Positions 26,597 through 35,197 of a stretch of DNA of 64,000 bases are shown in pieces (position 1 is the stretch's first letter; every line of letters starts with the position of its first letter). Source of the DNA: Chrysophaeum taylorii (lineage: Eukaryota; Sar; Pelagophyceae; Pelagomonadales; Pelagomonadaceae); assembly GCA_029834535.1 (NCBI GenBank), contig JAQMWT010000531.1:1-64000 (forward strand), read 5' to 3'. Under the pieces are notes generated by a model that was not told the origin of the DNA, searched no databases, and was given only the letters and a program-made list of their open reading frames with translations. A program made the translations under genes and the position numbers.

Positions 26597-27859
26597 ATGA
26601 TCGTGGTCTTCGCGCACGAGGAGCTGAGTTTGAAGATCGGCGTGCCGGAGGCGTGGCAGGACCGGTGCGTCGGGGACCTGTTCCGGGCGTTCGCGAAGCG
26701 GGCCGCCGGGCGGATCGACGTTTCGCGAGGGTTAACGTTGTCGACTCTCGCGGGCGAAGAGGTGCCGCTGTCCGCGGGGATCGCCGAGGTCTTCGCGGGG
26801 AGGAGCGAGGTGCACCTGCGCGTGGAAGCGCCGAGAGTGCGCGCGGCGATCGTGTGCCAGCTCAGAGACGCCTCGAAGCGCCTCGAGTCTTTCGTCCGGT
26901 ACCACGTTCGCCTCGGGTTCGAGAAGGTCTACCTCTACTTTGACGACTGCGGGGAGGTCGATGCGATATCCCGCGCCCGGGTACTGGAGGGGGCCGTCGT
27001 GACGGTCCGCGACCGCGACCTCGTGGCGCGGTGGCGGCGTCTCGACGCGTGGGCCAAACTCGGTCCGGCCGCCAACGACGACGTCCAAGTCAGGCAGATG
27101 TTAAACGCGCTCGACGCTCTCGGCCGCGCTCGCCAAGACGGCATGCACTGGCTCCTGCACATCGATTCCGACGAGCTCTTCTACCCCGGACCAGCCTCGA
27201 CCTCGATCGCCTCCCATTTCCGAGCCCTCGACGATTCGGGCTGTTCGATATTCACGTATTACAACTTCGAGGCCGTTCCCGAAAGGTCGCCCGTCGACGA
27301 GGTCGACCCCTTCCGCGCCGTCTCGCTCTTCAAACGGCCCCTCGCGCTCGTCCCGCGAGACGCCCCTCTCGACTTTTGGCAAAACCGCGCCCCCAACCGC
27401 GAGGTCTTCTTGTTCTACCAAAACGGCAAGTCGGCCGTGCGCTGTTCGGTCGATGCCGTGCCGACCTCGGTCCACCTCTGGGCGCTACGGCCCGGCGCTG
27501 CAACCACCGCCAACTTCCATCGCACCAACGACCCCCGGAACGAGGGCATTCGCCGCGACGCCTCGGTCCCCTGCGCCGTCCTCCACTTCGCCTGCACCGA
27601 CCCCGTCATGCTCTGGCGCAAGTACGCCACGCTTGGCGACTTTCCCAACGACTGCGTCGCCCAAACCCTCCGCCACCAACCCGACACCTTCCATTGCCTC
27701 TGCCGGGACGTCTACCTCGAGCACCGCGCCGACCCCGACGCCGGCCGCGAGGCCATGCGCCGCCTCTTCGAGGTCCACATCATGCTCGACGATCCTGCGG
27801 AAATCGAACGACAACAAGCCGCTCGAGTCCTCGAGCGCCTCACCCTAATCCCGTTTTGA
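26597..27859 (+). CDS. Glycosyltransferase (GT2/GT92-like), putative
   Basis: The 420-residue product has a glycosyltransferase core of the kind assigned to GT92 or the GT2-like Glyco_tranf_2_4 group. Support: the opening strand RAAIVCQLRD at 82-91, SFVRYHVRLGFEKVYLYFDD at 98-117, the metal-binding type DSD in HIDSDELF at 188-195, and the late block AVLHFACTD with a Trp and Lys soon after. The nucleotide-sugar donor and acceptor cannot be told. Residues 1-77 precede the core and read like a beta-grasp (ubiquitin-like) fold, which is not a usual partner; that reading is weak. No signal peptide or transmembrane segment is seen, so a cytosolic enzyme is possible. Intronless, 12 bp after TFB5. 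Confidence 0.7.
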   Translation: MIVVFAHEELSLKIGVPEAWQDRCVGDLFRAFAKRAAGRIDVSRGLTLSTLAGEEVPLSAGIAEVFAGRSEVHLRVEAPRVRAAIVCQLRDASKRLESFVRYHVRLGFEKVYLYFDDCGEVDAISRARVLEGAVVTVRDRDLVARWRRLDAWAKLGPAANDDVQVRQMLNALDALGRARQDGMHWLLHIDSDELFYPGPASTSIASHFRALDDSGCSIFTYYNFEAVPERSPVDEVDPFRAVSLFKRPLALVPRDAPLDFWQNRAPNREVFLFYQNGKSAVRCSVDAVPTSVHLWALRPGAATTANFHRTNDPRNEGIRRDASVPCAVLHFACTDPVMLWRKYATLGDFPNDCVAQTLRHQPDTFHCLCRDVYLEHRADPDAGREAMRRLFEVHIMLDDPAEIERQQAARVLERLTLIPF

Positions 27860-28158
27860 TTTGTACTTACTAGTATTTTAGCTCTATTGACCTCGTAATA
27901 AGTAAATAACTACCTATCTAACCAACTACATAAATAACTCTAGCTACGGGCGGACCTGCTGCTCCGCGGCTCGGCGATGATGAACCCCGGCTAGGCCCCG
28001 CATACCGATCTACACCCGGCCATATTATGCCCCCACGCAAATTATCCCACACCAAAATTTGGCCCCCACCGACCCCCTATTATTATTATTATTATCGACC
28101 TTATTATCGCGTCACCTTTATTAAAAACCCGGACACCCACCCTCGTCCCCGTTTTCGA
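27860..28158. other. Intergenic region, no gene seen
   Basis: About 300 bases, AT-richer than the genes, with a short (tta/tat)n run at about 28078-28096. Nothing else is supported. Confidence 0.5.
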
Positions 28159-28610
28159 ATGACGGACATCTCCAGCGCTCTCGTCGCCGGCAGCATCTCG
28201 GGCGCTGTCGCCGACGTCGTCGGCCCCGACGAGGGCGACGTTGAGCCGGGCCGTCCGGGTCCTCGCGGCCGGTCGGGCGCACCAATCGTTTGCCCGTGCG
28301 CGTCGCCCTCGGGGTCTCGGCGAGTGGGCGACCGCAACCGAGGGCGTCCGCTGCCCTCTTCCGGCGGTCGGGCCTGGAGTGCGGTGGGCACCGCCTGGCT
28401 TTCCGATCCGCTCGACGGCATCGCCGGCGCGGCCGGCCGTGGTAGGGCCTCGCAGTACCGCGCAGCCAGTCGCGGCGCTCGCGACCCGGGGCGGGGCGCG
28501 GCGCGGCGGACCTCTTCGACGGGCGTCGACGGCCCGATGCTGGCATCGACGCCCTCACGATGGTCGAATGAAGTGATCGATCGACCTCCTGGCCGCGAAT
28601 GATTGTGTAG
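28159..28610 (+). pseudogene. Mitochondrial carrier (SLC25)-like relic, frame-broken
   Basis: The ATG at 28159 begins a stretch reading SSALVAGSISGAVADVV, typical of the first helix of mitochondrial carriers. The PxD motif expected next is not intact. In another frame, near 28333-28405, comes ATEGVR followed by VGPGV and PGF, matching the block EGVR-x-LY-x-G-VGPGV in the matrix loop and second helix of carriers. The two parts need at least one frame change. Downstream no second or third carrier repeat is recognised. I read this as a decayed or badly sequenced first third of a carrier gene; it may equally be chance in a GC-rich stretch. Confidence 0.3.
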
Positions 28611-29267
28611 TGTCAACCAACCAACGAGGCGCCGAGGCCGTCGGCCGTAATTTACCGAGTGCAGCGCGGGGCGCCGAGAGCCAGTCAACATAGTAAGACA
28701 CCGATGCGCAGCGGTCGGTCGCCGTCACAACGGATCGTCCGGCGCGGCGGTCGCTCGCTCGTCGATCGTCCGGCGGAAGAGCTGCTCGACCCGACGGAGC
28801 ACGGCCAAGCTCGAGTGCTCGCGTGCATCCGCAACGGTGAGAAGATAGAATAATTGCGTTTGTTGGGAAGGACGGGTTGGTCGCAGGAGCGCGGATCGTG
28901 GCGGCGCAAATCGTGTGCTGCGACCAGCCGCTCGATAGCGCCCACCCGCGGGCGTCGGCGGCGCTGTGGATCATGGACGCCAGGCAGCCGCAGTACGAGC
29001 GGCAGCCTCACTGCCTGCTCCAGGGCGAGCTGCGGACGGTGAACGAGAGAGCGCGCGAACTCGATCAAAGCCTCGCGGCGAGGATCGTTCCGAGCGTTGA
29101 CGGTGCGGTGTGGTGTGTGCCCGCCTCACACCAGATGTGCAGCGGTGGTCGCGATCAGCGCGGACGCGCGGCGCGGTGGCGCGAACGCGGCCGTGCTCCG
29201 GGCCGCGGGCGCGCGCCGCGCGCCCGTCGCAGGCACCGGAGGGAGCTCGCTCTCGCTCGCGGCCGCG

Positions 29268-30500
29268 ATGTACGGGTGCGAGCTTGCTGGAAACGCGGGC
29301 GGCTCGGTCGCGACGACGGCGCGGACCAAGGCGATTGGCGTCGCGGCATCGCTCGCGGGCGTCTGGCGAGAGCCCTACGCTCCGAGATACGTCGGCCCGG
29401 CCGCGCCCTTGCGGTCCGTCGTCAACGAGTGCGTGCCGGCGCTGGTGTGCGTCGCGTGCGCGCGCGCGGCCTCGAGCGCCGCTCCGGCGATCAACGAACT
29501 GCTCGGGTCCGGTCTGCTCGTCGCGCCCGCGGTCGGCGCGCTCGCCGCCGCTCGCCGCTCCGACCTCGGCAGCGTCGCGACGCTCGCCGGCGCCTCGCTC
29601 GGCGCTTTCTGCCGCGGCTCGAGCTGCTGCGCCCTCGTGGCCTGCGGGGTCGTGTTCCCCCTCGTCGCCCCCCATGTGCTCGCCGTGTGCGCGCGATACG
29701 GCGTACCCGCTACATCGTCGAACATTGCCATCGCCGGCGCCGTCCCCGTCGTGCTCGGCGCGGCGTGCTACTGGATCGTGGCGCCGCTCGCCGTCGAGCT
29801 GGCCGACGCGGCGCGCTGGCTCATCCGCTCCGTGCTCTCGTGGTGGGTCGCCTCGGCCGCCGTTGGCGTCGCAATTAACTACGGCTCGAGAAAAGACTGG
29901 TACCACGCCTACTTCCTGCCGCTCGTTGCTCTCGAGCACGAGAAGGGCGACATGTCGACGATCGGCGCCCTCGACTGCTTGTGTTTGTGCGTCTGCGGCG
30001 CTGGCGCCTGCGCCGCGCAGCTCCTCGTCGACCGCCTCCGGGCCTCCTATGCCCACCTGCACACCCCGACCCCGAACCCGACCCACCAGCAGCACCAGCA
30101 GCAGCAGACGTACGCGGTAGATCGCTCGCGTTTTGGGGTCGAGCCCGCCGCGCCGCGAGCCGCGGCCGCTCCTCGCCAGGCACCGTCCGGCGCCGACGTC
30201 GCTCTCGCCCGTCGTGGCTTTTTCATCAATCTCCTCTGCGGCGACTACGTCGAGGCCTGCCACCCCTTCCTCGACCGCGACTCGACCCTCGACGCTGCCG
30301 TCTACCTCGCCTCCTTCCTCGCCGGCGCCATTTCCGCGGGCTCTCGGAGCTCGGCCTACCTCCCCTTGCCCGTCTCCATCTTGTTGGCCGACGAGGCGCC
30401 TCGCTTCGCGCTCGCGGCCGTCGTCGCCCTCGTCCTTCCCTTGCTGGTCGGCGTCGCCTCGAACATGTACCACCACCACCGCCGCCGCAAAGTCAGCTGA
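29268..30500 (+). CDS. Multi-pass membrane protein, unknown function
   Basis: From the ATG at 29268 the frame gives 410 residues with about eight hydrophobic segments rich in Ala, Val, Leu and Cys, for example around VVFPLVAPHVLAV, IAIAGAVPVVLGA and FALAAVVALVLPLLV, and an Ala/Gln/Pro-rich hydrophilic loop with a His/Gln run (30080-30115). A conserved-looking block is DWYHAYFLPLVALEHEKGD with GALD next. I do not recognise the family. The start is uncertain: the frame is open back to 29097, and a GT-AG intron at 29103-29232 would add an upstream exon beginning at ATG 28877 or 28973. The product ends in a basic tail. Confidence 0.55.
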   Translation: MYGCELAGNAGGSVATTARTKAIGVAASLAGVWREPYAPRYVGPAAPLRSVVNECVPALVCVACARAASSAAPAINELLGSGLLVAPAVGALAAARRSDLGSVATLAGASLGAFCRGSSCCALVACGVVFPLVAPHVLAVCARYGVPATSSNIAIAGAVPVVLGAACYWIVAPLAVELADAARWLIRSVLSWWVASAAVGVAINYGSRKDWYHAYFLPLVALEHEKGDMSTIGALDCLCLCVCGAGACAAQLLVDRLRASYAHLHTPTPNPTHQQHQQQQTYAVDRSRFGVEPAAPRAAAAPRQAPSGADVALARRGFFINLLCGDYVEACHPFLDRDSTLDAAVYLASFLAGAISAGSRSSAYLPLPVSILLADEAPRFALAAVVALVLPLLVGVASNMYHHHRRRKVS

Positions 30501-30629
30501 GCAAAAAAACTTGTTTACCCCCCCAGACACAAGTTGTTGTGTATCGATCGCGATCGACCCCCCCCGTTCGACCCCGTCCTCACTGCTCGTGGCAAGCCCC
30601 TAATAATAAGAACAAACAAACTTTCGGCA

Positions 30630-31489
30630 ATGGAACGCAAGCACGTCCTCATCACGGGGTCGTCGCGCGGTCTAGGGCTCGAGTTCGTGCGACAATTCCT
30701 CGGCCGCGGGGCCATCGTGCATGCGACGTGCCGGTCGCCGAGCAGCGCATCTGCTCTCGAGGCGCTCAAGGATGAATTCGGCGACAAGCTTAAAATCTAT
30801 GCCCTCGACACGTCCGTGGAAGGGTCCGCGGTTGGCGTCGCGAGCCAGATCGAAAGCTTGGACGTGCTCGTAAACAATGCGGGGATCGCCACGAAGCACC
30901 ATCCCGTCGATCCGATCGTCGAGAATGACATCGACGAGCTCATGACGGTCGTGCGCACCAACGTCGGCGGAAACATCGCCACAACCAACGCCTTCCTCGA
31001 CGCGTTGCGACGCGGCTCGAAGATCGTGGTGAACTTATCGTCGGACCTCGGCTCGATCGAAAAGACGTTCCAAGCGCAATCGACGACAGTCAAGGCGGGC
31101 GGCGTCTCGAGCTATCGCATATCTAAGGCTGCGAGCAACATGGCAACCCGAGTGCGTGGCGCGTGGGCGAGAGTTACGCGCTGCAGATCTTCGCCGCCGA
31201 GCTGGCGTCAGAGAACTTCAAAGTTATCGCGTGAGTTCCCTTTGTGTTGCATTTTATGTGGTGGGCACCCAGGCTATCTCCCGGATGGGTGGCGACAGAC
31301 ATGGGCGCCTCGGGCGGCCGCGCGCCGCCGCTCACTCCCGAACAGTCCATCCGTAAGAATAAGCAATAGCCATGTTGTTATTGCTACAGCGAGTTCCCAA
31401 TAGGCGGCTGCATCGACGTCATATCCAAGCTCACGTCCGAGGACAACGGCAAGTTTTTCGGCTTCGACGGCGCCAACTTGCCGTGGTGA
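30630..31489 (+). CDS. Short-chain dehydrogenase/reductase, spliced
   Basis: Four coding segments, 30630-31151, 31172-31230, 31273-31352 and 31404-31489, give 248 residues of a classical SDR. Visible: the NAD(P)-binding ITGSSRGLG near residue 8, NNAG for the central strand, the Ser block NLSSD, the active-site YxxxK in SYRISKAASN, the loop SPGWVATDMG, and the C-terminal GKFF with LPW. It looks like the cytosolic sniffer/carbonyl-reductase-like branch; the substrate is unknown. Introns of 42 nt (31231-31272, donor gtgagt) and 51 nt (31353-31403, donor gtaaga) are well supported because they restore SPGW and the tail. The first gap, 20 nt (31152-31171), has GT and AG ends and restores the frame, but could also be a sequencing error or a local insertion. 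Confidence 0.8.
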
Positions 31490-31960
31490 GGAGTATCCCT
31501 TTCATCACACCAGCGAGGCTCGACCGTTTGTGGTGATTTAAAGGAGGGAGGCCGCATGGGAACGGGGACCACCCCTGATTCAAGTGCGATCTCTTCATGA
31601 AATAAGAATCACATTCGCATACCTTATGTGGGGCTGCTGCGACCTTAAAAACATGTTGTTGTTTTTTTTTTCGGGGGGGGGCTTTAAAAGTAGTTGTATT
31701 GGGGGGGCGGGCACCCATAGCAGGCTCGACGAAGAGCTCCCGATCGTCGTGAAGAGGGGTCGAAAGGAGCATCGGCCGCGGAAGAAGCACCTGATTTGGG
31801 AGGTGCAGCAGCATGACCCGGTGCTCCCAGCGTCCACGCGACGCCATCGCCGCCTTCGCGCAGACGATACCTTTACCTCGAAGCGCTTCTCATCTTAAAC
31901 CCCCTCTTTCTTTCAACCAAATGCCCTGCCCGCCGGCCACTAATAATTTACAAGTATTGT
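31490..31960. other. Intergenic region, no gene seen
   Basis: About 470 bases with long T and G homopolymers near 31660-31684 and 31700-31707. No frame here has plausible protein composition. Confidence 0.5.
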
Positions 31961-32124
31961 ACACAGGGGTATATATAGCCCCGGGCACTCGCACACACCA
32001 GGACCGGCATTCCTACCCTTCCTTTTGGTTATGGGCCCTTAAAGCGCTCGAGGTGGAAAAAAGGAAGGGTGGGAATGCCGGTCCTGGTGTGTGCGAGTGC
32101 CCGGGGCTATATATACCCCTGTGT
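31961..32124. repeat. Foldback element (66-bp inverted repeat, 32-nt loop)
   Basis: The left arm 31961-32026 and right arm 32059-32124 are reverse complements over 66 bp with one mismatch seen (cctacc against ggtggg). The spacer is 32 nt. Both arms carry tatatata next to gggg, so the element is TATA-like in each direction. Transcription would give a long, nearly perfect hairpin. It could be a small non-autonomous foldback transposon, or a hairpin RNA precursor. No clear target-site duplication is seen at the ends. Confidence 0.85.
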
Positions 32125-32350
32125 TGTAAGCTTTCTATTACACTCTCGTAGTAGGAGGAAAAGTCGAGGGAGCAATTGAATGTCGACGTTGTCGCGCGCG
32201 CCCTTCAACAAAATCTGACCTTCGAAAGAGACGACCGAGGCTTTCATTCCTGCCTCGAAGTTCCAACCAAAGCCTCGTAGTATTGCTCGACGACAAATTG
32301 TTGAGCTTCTTCGTTGACCTTCGCTTGGGGGCCCGTCTGGCGAACACACT
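32125..32350 (-). pseudogene. NTF2-like domain fragment
   Basis: On the minus strand the sequence reads NEEAQQFVVEQYYEALVG and then, after a change of frame near 32273, ASVVSFEGQILLKGARDNV. This is the order of the N-terminal half of nuclear transport factor 2 or G3BP-type NTF2 domains: helix ending in QYY, then the strand with FEGQ and G. The second half of the domain is missing: the frame runs straight into the foldback element at 32124 and stops within it. The upstream side meets the 162-bp duplication, so no start codon is assignable. Probably a truncated copy; a spliced gene with unseen exons is not excluded. Confidence 0.4.
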
Positions 32351-32388
32351 GCCCGGATGTCAACGACGCGATACGGTCCTGGGTCGAT

Positions 32389-32712
32389 CTTGTTATCATT
32401 ATATTCTTCGCGCAGCAGCAGCTTTTGAAAGGAAAGGAAAGGAAAGGAAAGGAAAGGAAAGTTTTAGGAAGTACAAGGAGGAAAAGTACTACTAGTACTA
32501 AAACCACCAGAACAGGCACTGCGTCGTCGAGCGGGACAGGGCGGGTGGAGCTTGTTATCATTATATTCTTCGCGCAGCAGCAGCTTTTGAAAGGAAAGGA
32601 AAGGAAAGGAAAGGAAAGGAAAGTTTTAGGAAGTACAAGGAGGAAAAGTACTACTAGTACTAAAACCACCAGAACAGGCACTGCGTCGTCGAGCGGGACA
32701 GGGCGGGTGGAG
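32389..32712. repeat. Perfect 162-bp tandem duplication containing (GAAAG)n
   Basis: 32389-32550 and 32551-32712 appear identical base for base. Each copy contains a pure GAAAG run (32427-32461 and 32589-32623) and the palindrome-like agtactactagtact. As 162 is a multiple of three, both strands stay open through it, giving repetitive frames that I do not regard as genes. Confidence 0.9.
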
Positions 32713-32838
32713 TGCAGAAAGCGGGGTGATCGTCTGTCTGTGGCGATGCGACAGGATTTTGGGCGAGGCGCTTTCGAGACCGCGTACAAGAAGGCAAATC
32801 AATAAAGGTTAGAGGTGAAGCCCATGCAAGCCGCATGT

Positions 32839-35086
32839 TTAGGATGCACCTTCGTCCATCGCAGCGTTGGGCAATAATCTGTGGGGGGGCAGAAAAACGC
32901 CGGCGGGATGCGAATTCGAGTCGTTCGAACGGGCATGATCAGGCCGGAGTAGCGGAGGGTGCGGCAACATTTGGTCGATGATCGCTTTCAGCGTGTCGGC
33001 GGCGACGCCGGCCTCGAACAAGCGCCGGACGATGTCATTGAAATGTTGCCACGCCTGTGGAAAAGAAGTCAGACGTCTCACGACACAACAAAACACGCGC
33101 CTCGTTCATAATCTGGGGGGGGGCGGTCGCCGTCGAGAGAGCCGTCGTTCGAGAAGTGGTCGTCGTGAGGTCCATCGCAGATTCGGCACCCGTCGAGAGG
33201 ACGCCGGGGTTGTTGGCTGGAGGGACGAGCGCGGTCATCGCGTCTTCTTCTTCCTCTTCGGGCGCGTCGAGGATCTTCGCGGTTTGGGGGGTCGTCGGAG
33301 GTTGTTCTCTCTCGGTAACGACGACGAGGTTACTCCTCGAGGATCGTCTCGGGGACTGTCGTCGGCGCTCGGGGGGTTGTTGTTGTTCGTCGTTGTTGTC
33401 GACGTGTTTTCTCCTCGGGGATCGTCTCGGGGACTGTCGTCGGCGCTCGGGGGGTTGTTGTTGTTCGTCGTCGACGTCGTCGTCGTCGTCTCGAGGCGAG
33501 CGGGGGCTAGGGCGGGGCGAGCGGCGATCGACGTGGTCCGCGGCGTTGGGCCTCGGAGGGGTCTCGGCGCGCCTGCGCTTGGCCTGGTTGACGCGATGGT
33601 CCTTGAGTCTTCTCGCTCTTTCCTCGCGGTCCAACTTGGCACGGACTTGCTTCTTGCAAAAATCGTTGAGCTTTTGGCCGAGAATTTGCTTCTTGAAACT
33701 GCCCATCGCGTGGGTGGATTGGAAGCCGTCCTTGTTGGTGTTGGTGACGAAGCTCTTGATGCCCTTTGGAAGCTCGACGAGGATGCACGAGCCCAGGCCC
33801 AATTGCAGGCGATCGATCGCGCCGTTTTTTTGCCAAACCTTGCGGTTGATGTGGTCGCGGTTGAAGACGTCGACGACTCTGCCGGCGACGCAGACGAGGA
33901 GACCGAACGGTTTGAAACCTGGGCGACGGTGCGTATTCCGCGAGGCGCCCGGCTCGTTGTCGAGTTTGTCGGTGTGCCCCACGAGCAACGCGAGGTCGTG
34001 TCGTCCGCGCGCTCGGAGTTGGGCGCCCAGCGACTCGTCGCCGTTGCCTTGAGGCCGATACCTCTCTTTGGTCGACTTTCTTTCGTTCCCCGTGTACAAC
34101 AGTTCGTCCCAGTTGTACCGCCGCACCGCGACGCCGTTGACGTGGATGCCGAAGCTCTTGTGGGCGTCCGTCGACGGCCAGGCGGACGATACGCTGTAGA
34201 CGGTCGCCAAATACTCTCTCAAGGAGGTCTCGAAGAGGTAGTTTTCGTCGACTTCGTCGCACGCGAATCTCACGTCGGGTCCCGGAAGTTGCGGCGTCTT
34301 CCATGGATGCTCGGAGGGCATCGATTCGACGCCTTCGATAAGCCCCGGCGTGAGATTCCACATCTCGACGTGCGAGCCGGTGCGGTCGTCGCCGAATATT
34401 CGTTCGAACGCGGCCGCCAACGCGCTCTCCAAGCGGTCGAACCGCTCGTCGTCGTCGGCCGCCGGCTCCGTAATAGCAGCGCCGCCGTACCGCGCGTAGA
34501 GGTGGTCGTAGGCGTGCCGGGAGATCATGCGACGGTTTCCGGTCGCTTCGCCGCCGTCGGGACCGCCGCCCGTAAGCGACTTGCGCGACTCGAGCAAAGC
34601 CTCGGTCGCATCTGACCACCCGGTCTCGCCGAGGCCTTTCCTCAGGTATAAGTAGGGCGTGTAAAGGTCCTCGAGGGCGTCGCGCTCGTGGAGTGTCTGC
34701 GACAAAAACCCGACCGTCCGGCCCATCGTCTTGGTCCCGCAAGGATGCCGGAACTTCTTTTGCGACAACACCAGGACGTCGTCGGCGAGCTTCATCGTCG
34801 ACGACTTGAAGCCTTCGCCGTATTCCCCGATCTCCTCGGAGCTGGCCGTGCTGAACCCGAGGCCCAACATCTTCTTGAGATCGTCGGGGCTGATCCCTTT
34901 CCCGTCGTCCCGCACCGTCAGGACGCGATCCTCTTCCGAGAGATCAATCCATATGTTTGCCGCCTTGGCCTGGCCCATCGCGTTGTCGACGAGCTCGCCG
35001 AACGCAGTCCTCGGGTGGGGGTGACGCTTCGACTTGGTCTTCAGCTCCCGCGACGACACGAGCGCCCGCGTCCCTCCTCGGCTCAT
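32839..35086 (-). CDS. MORC-family GHKL ATPase
   Basis: Two exons on the minus strand, 35086-33095 and 33054-32839, with a 40-nt intron between, encode 735 residues. The N-terminus holds the GHKL ATP site: ELVDNA at 31-36 (Mg-binding Asn35), DDGKGI at 60-65, and the lid GEYGEGFKSS at 87-96. The MORC S5-type domain follows, with the block HVNGVAVRRYNWDELLYTG. Residues of about 500-640 form a low-complexity Arg/Ser/Pro-rich, Asp-rich tail holding two near-identical copies of an EQQQPPERRRQSPRR segment. No CW zinc finger is seen. MORC proteins compact chromatin and silence genes or transposons in the nucleus. The last exon adds a short helical segment with AWQHFNDIVRRLFEAG, which could be the dimerising coiled coil. 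Start is the only ATG before the ATPase. Confidence 0.88.
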
Positions 35087-35197
35087 GATGATAACTGTAC
35101 TTCTTTTGCTGCGGGCGGCTAAAACAACAAGACTACTACTACTACTGAAAGCAGTTCAACGCTTTTTAGGTGGTGGGGCGCGTCTCAACCGAATCAA

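Noticed and set aside
28971-30530. Minus-strand frame of 519 codons opposite the membrane protein
   Set aside because: Arg/Gly/Glu-rich with no domain; the plus frame shows regular hydrophobic helices.
32314-32805. Frames on both strands through the 162-bp duplication
   Set aside because: Open only because 162 is a multiple of three; the products are low-complexity repeats of the microsatellite.
32978-34615. Plus-strand frame of 545 codons opposite MORC
   Set aside because: The minus strand encodes the conserved GHKL ATPase; the plus frame has no recognisable domain and a skewed composition.
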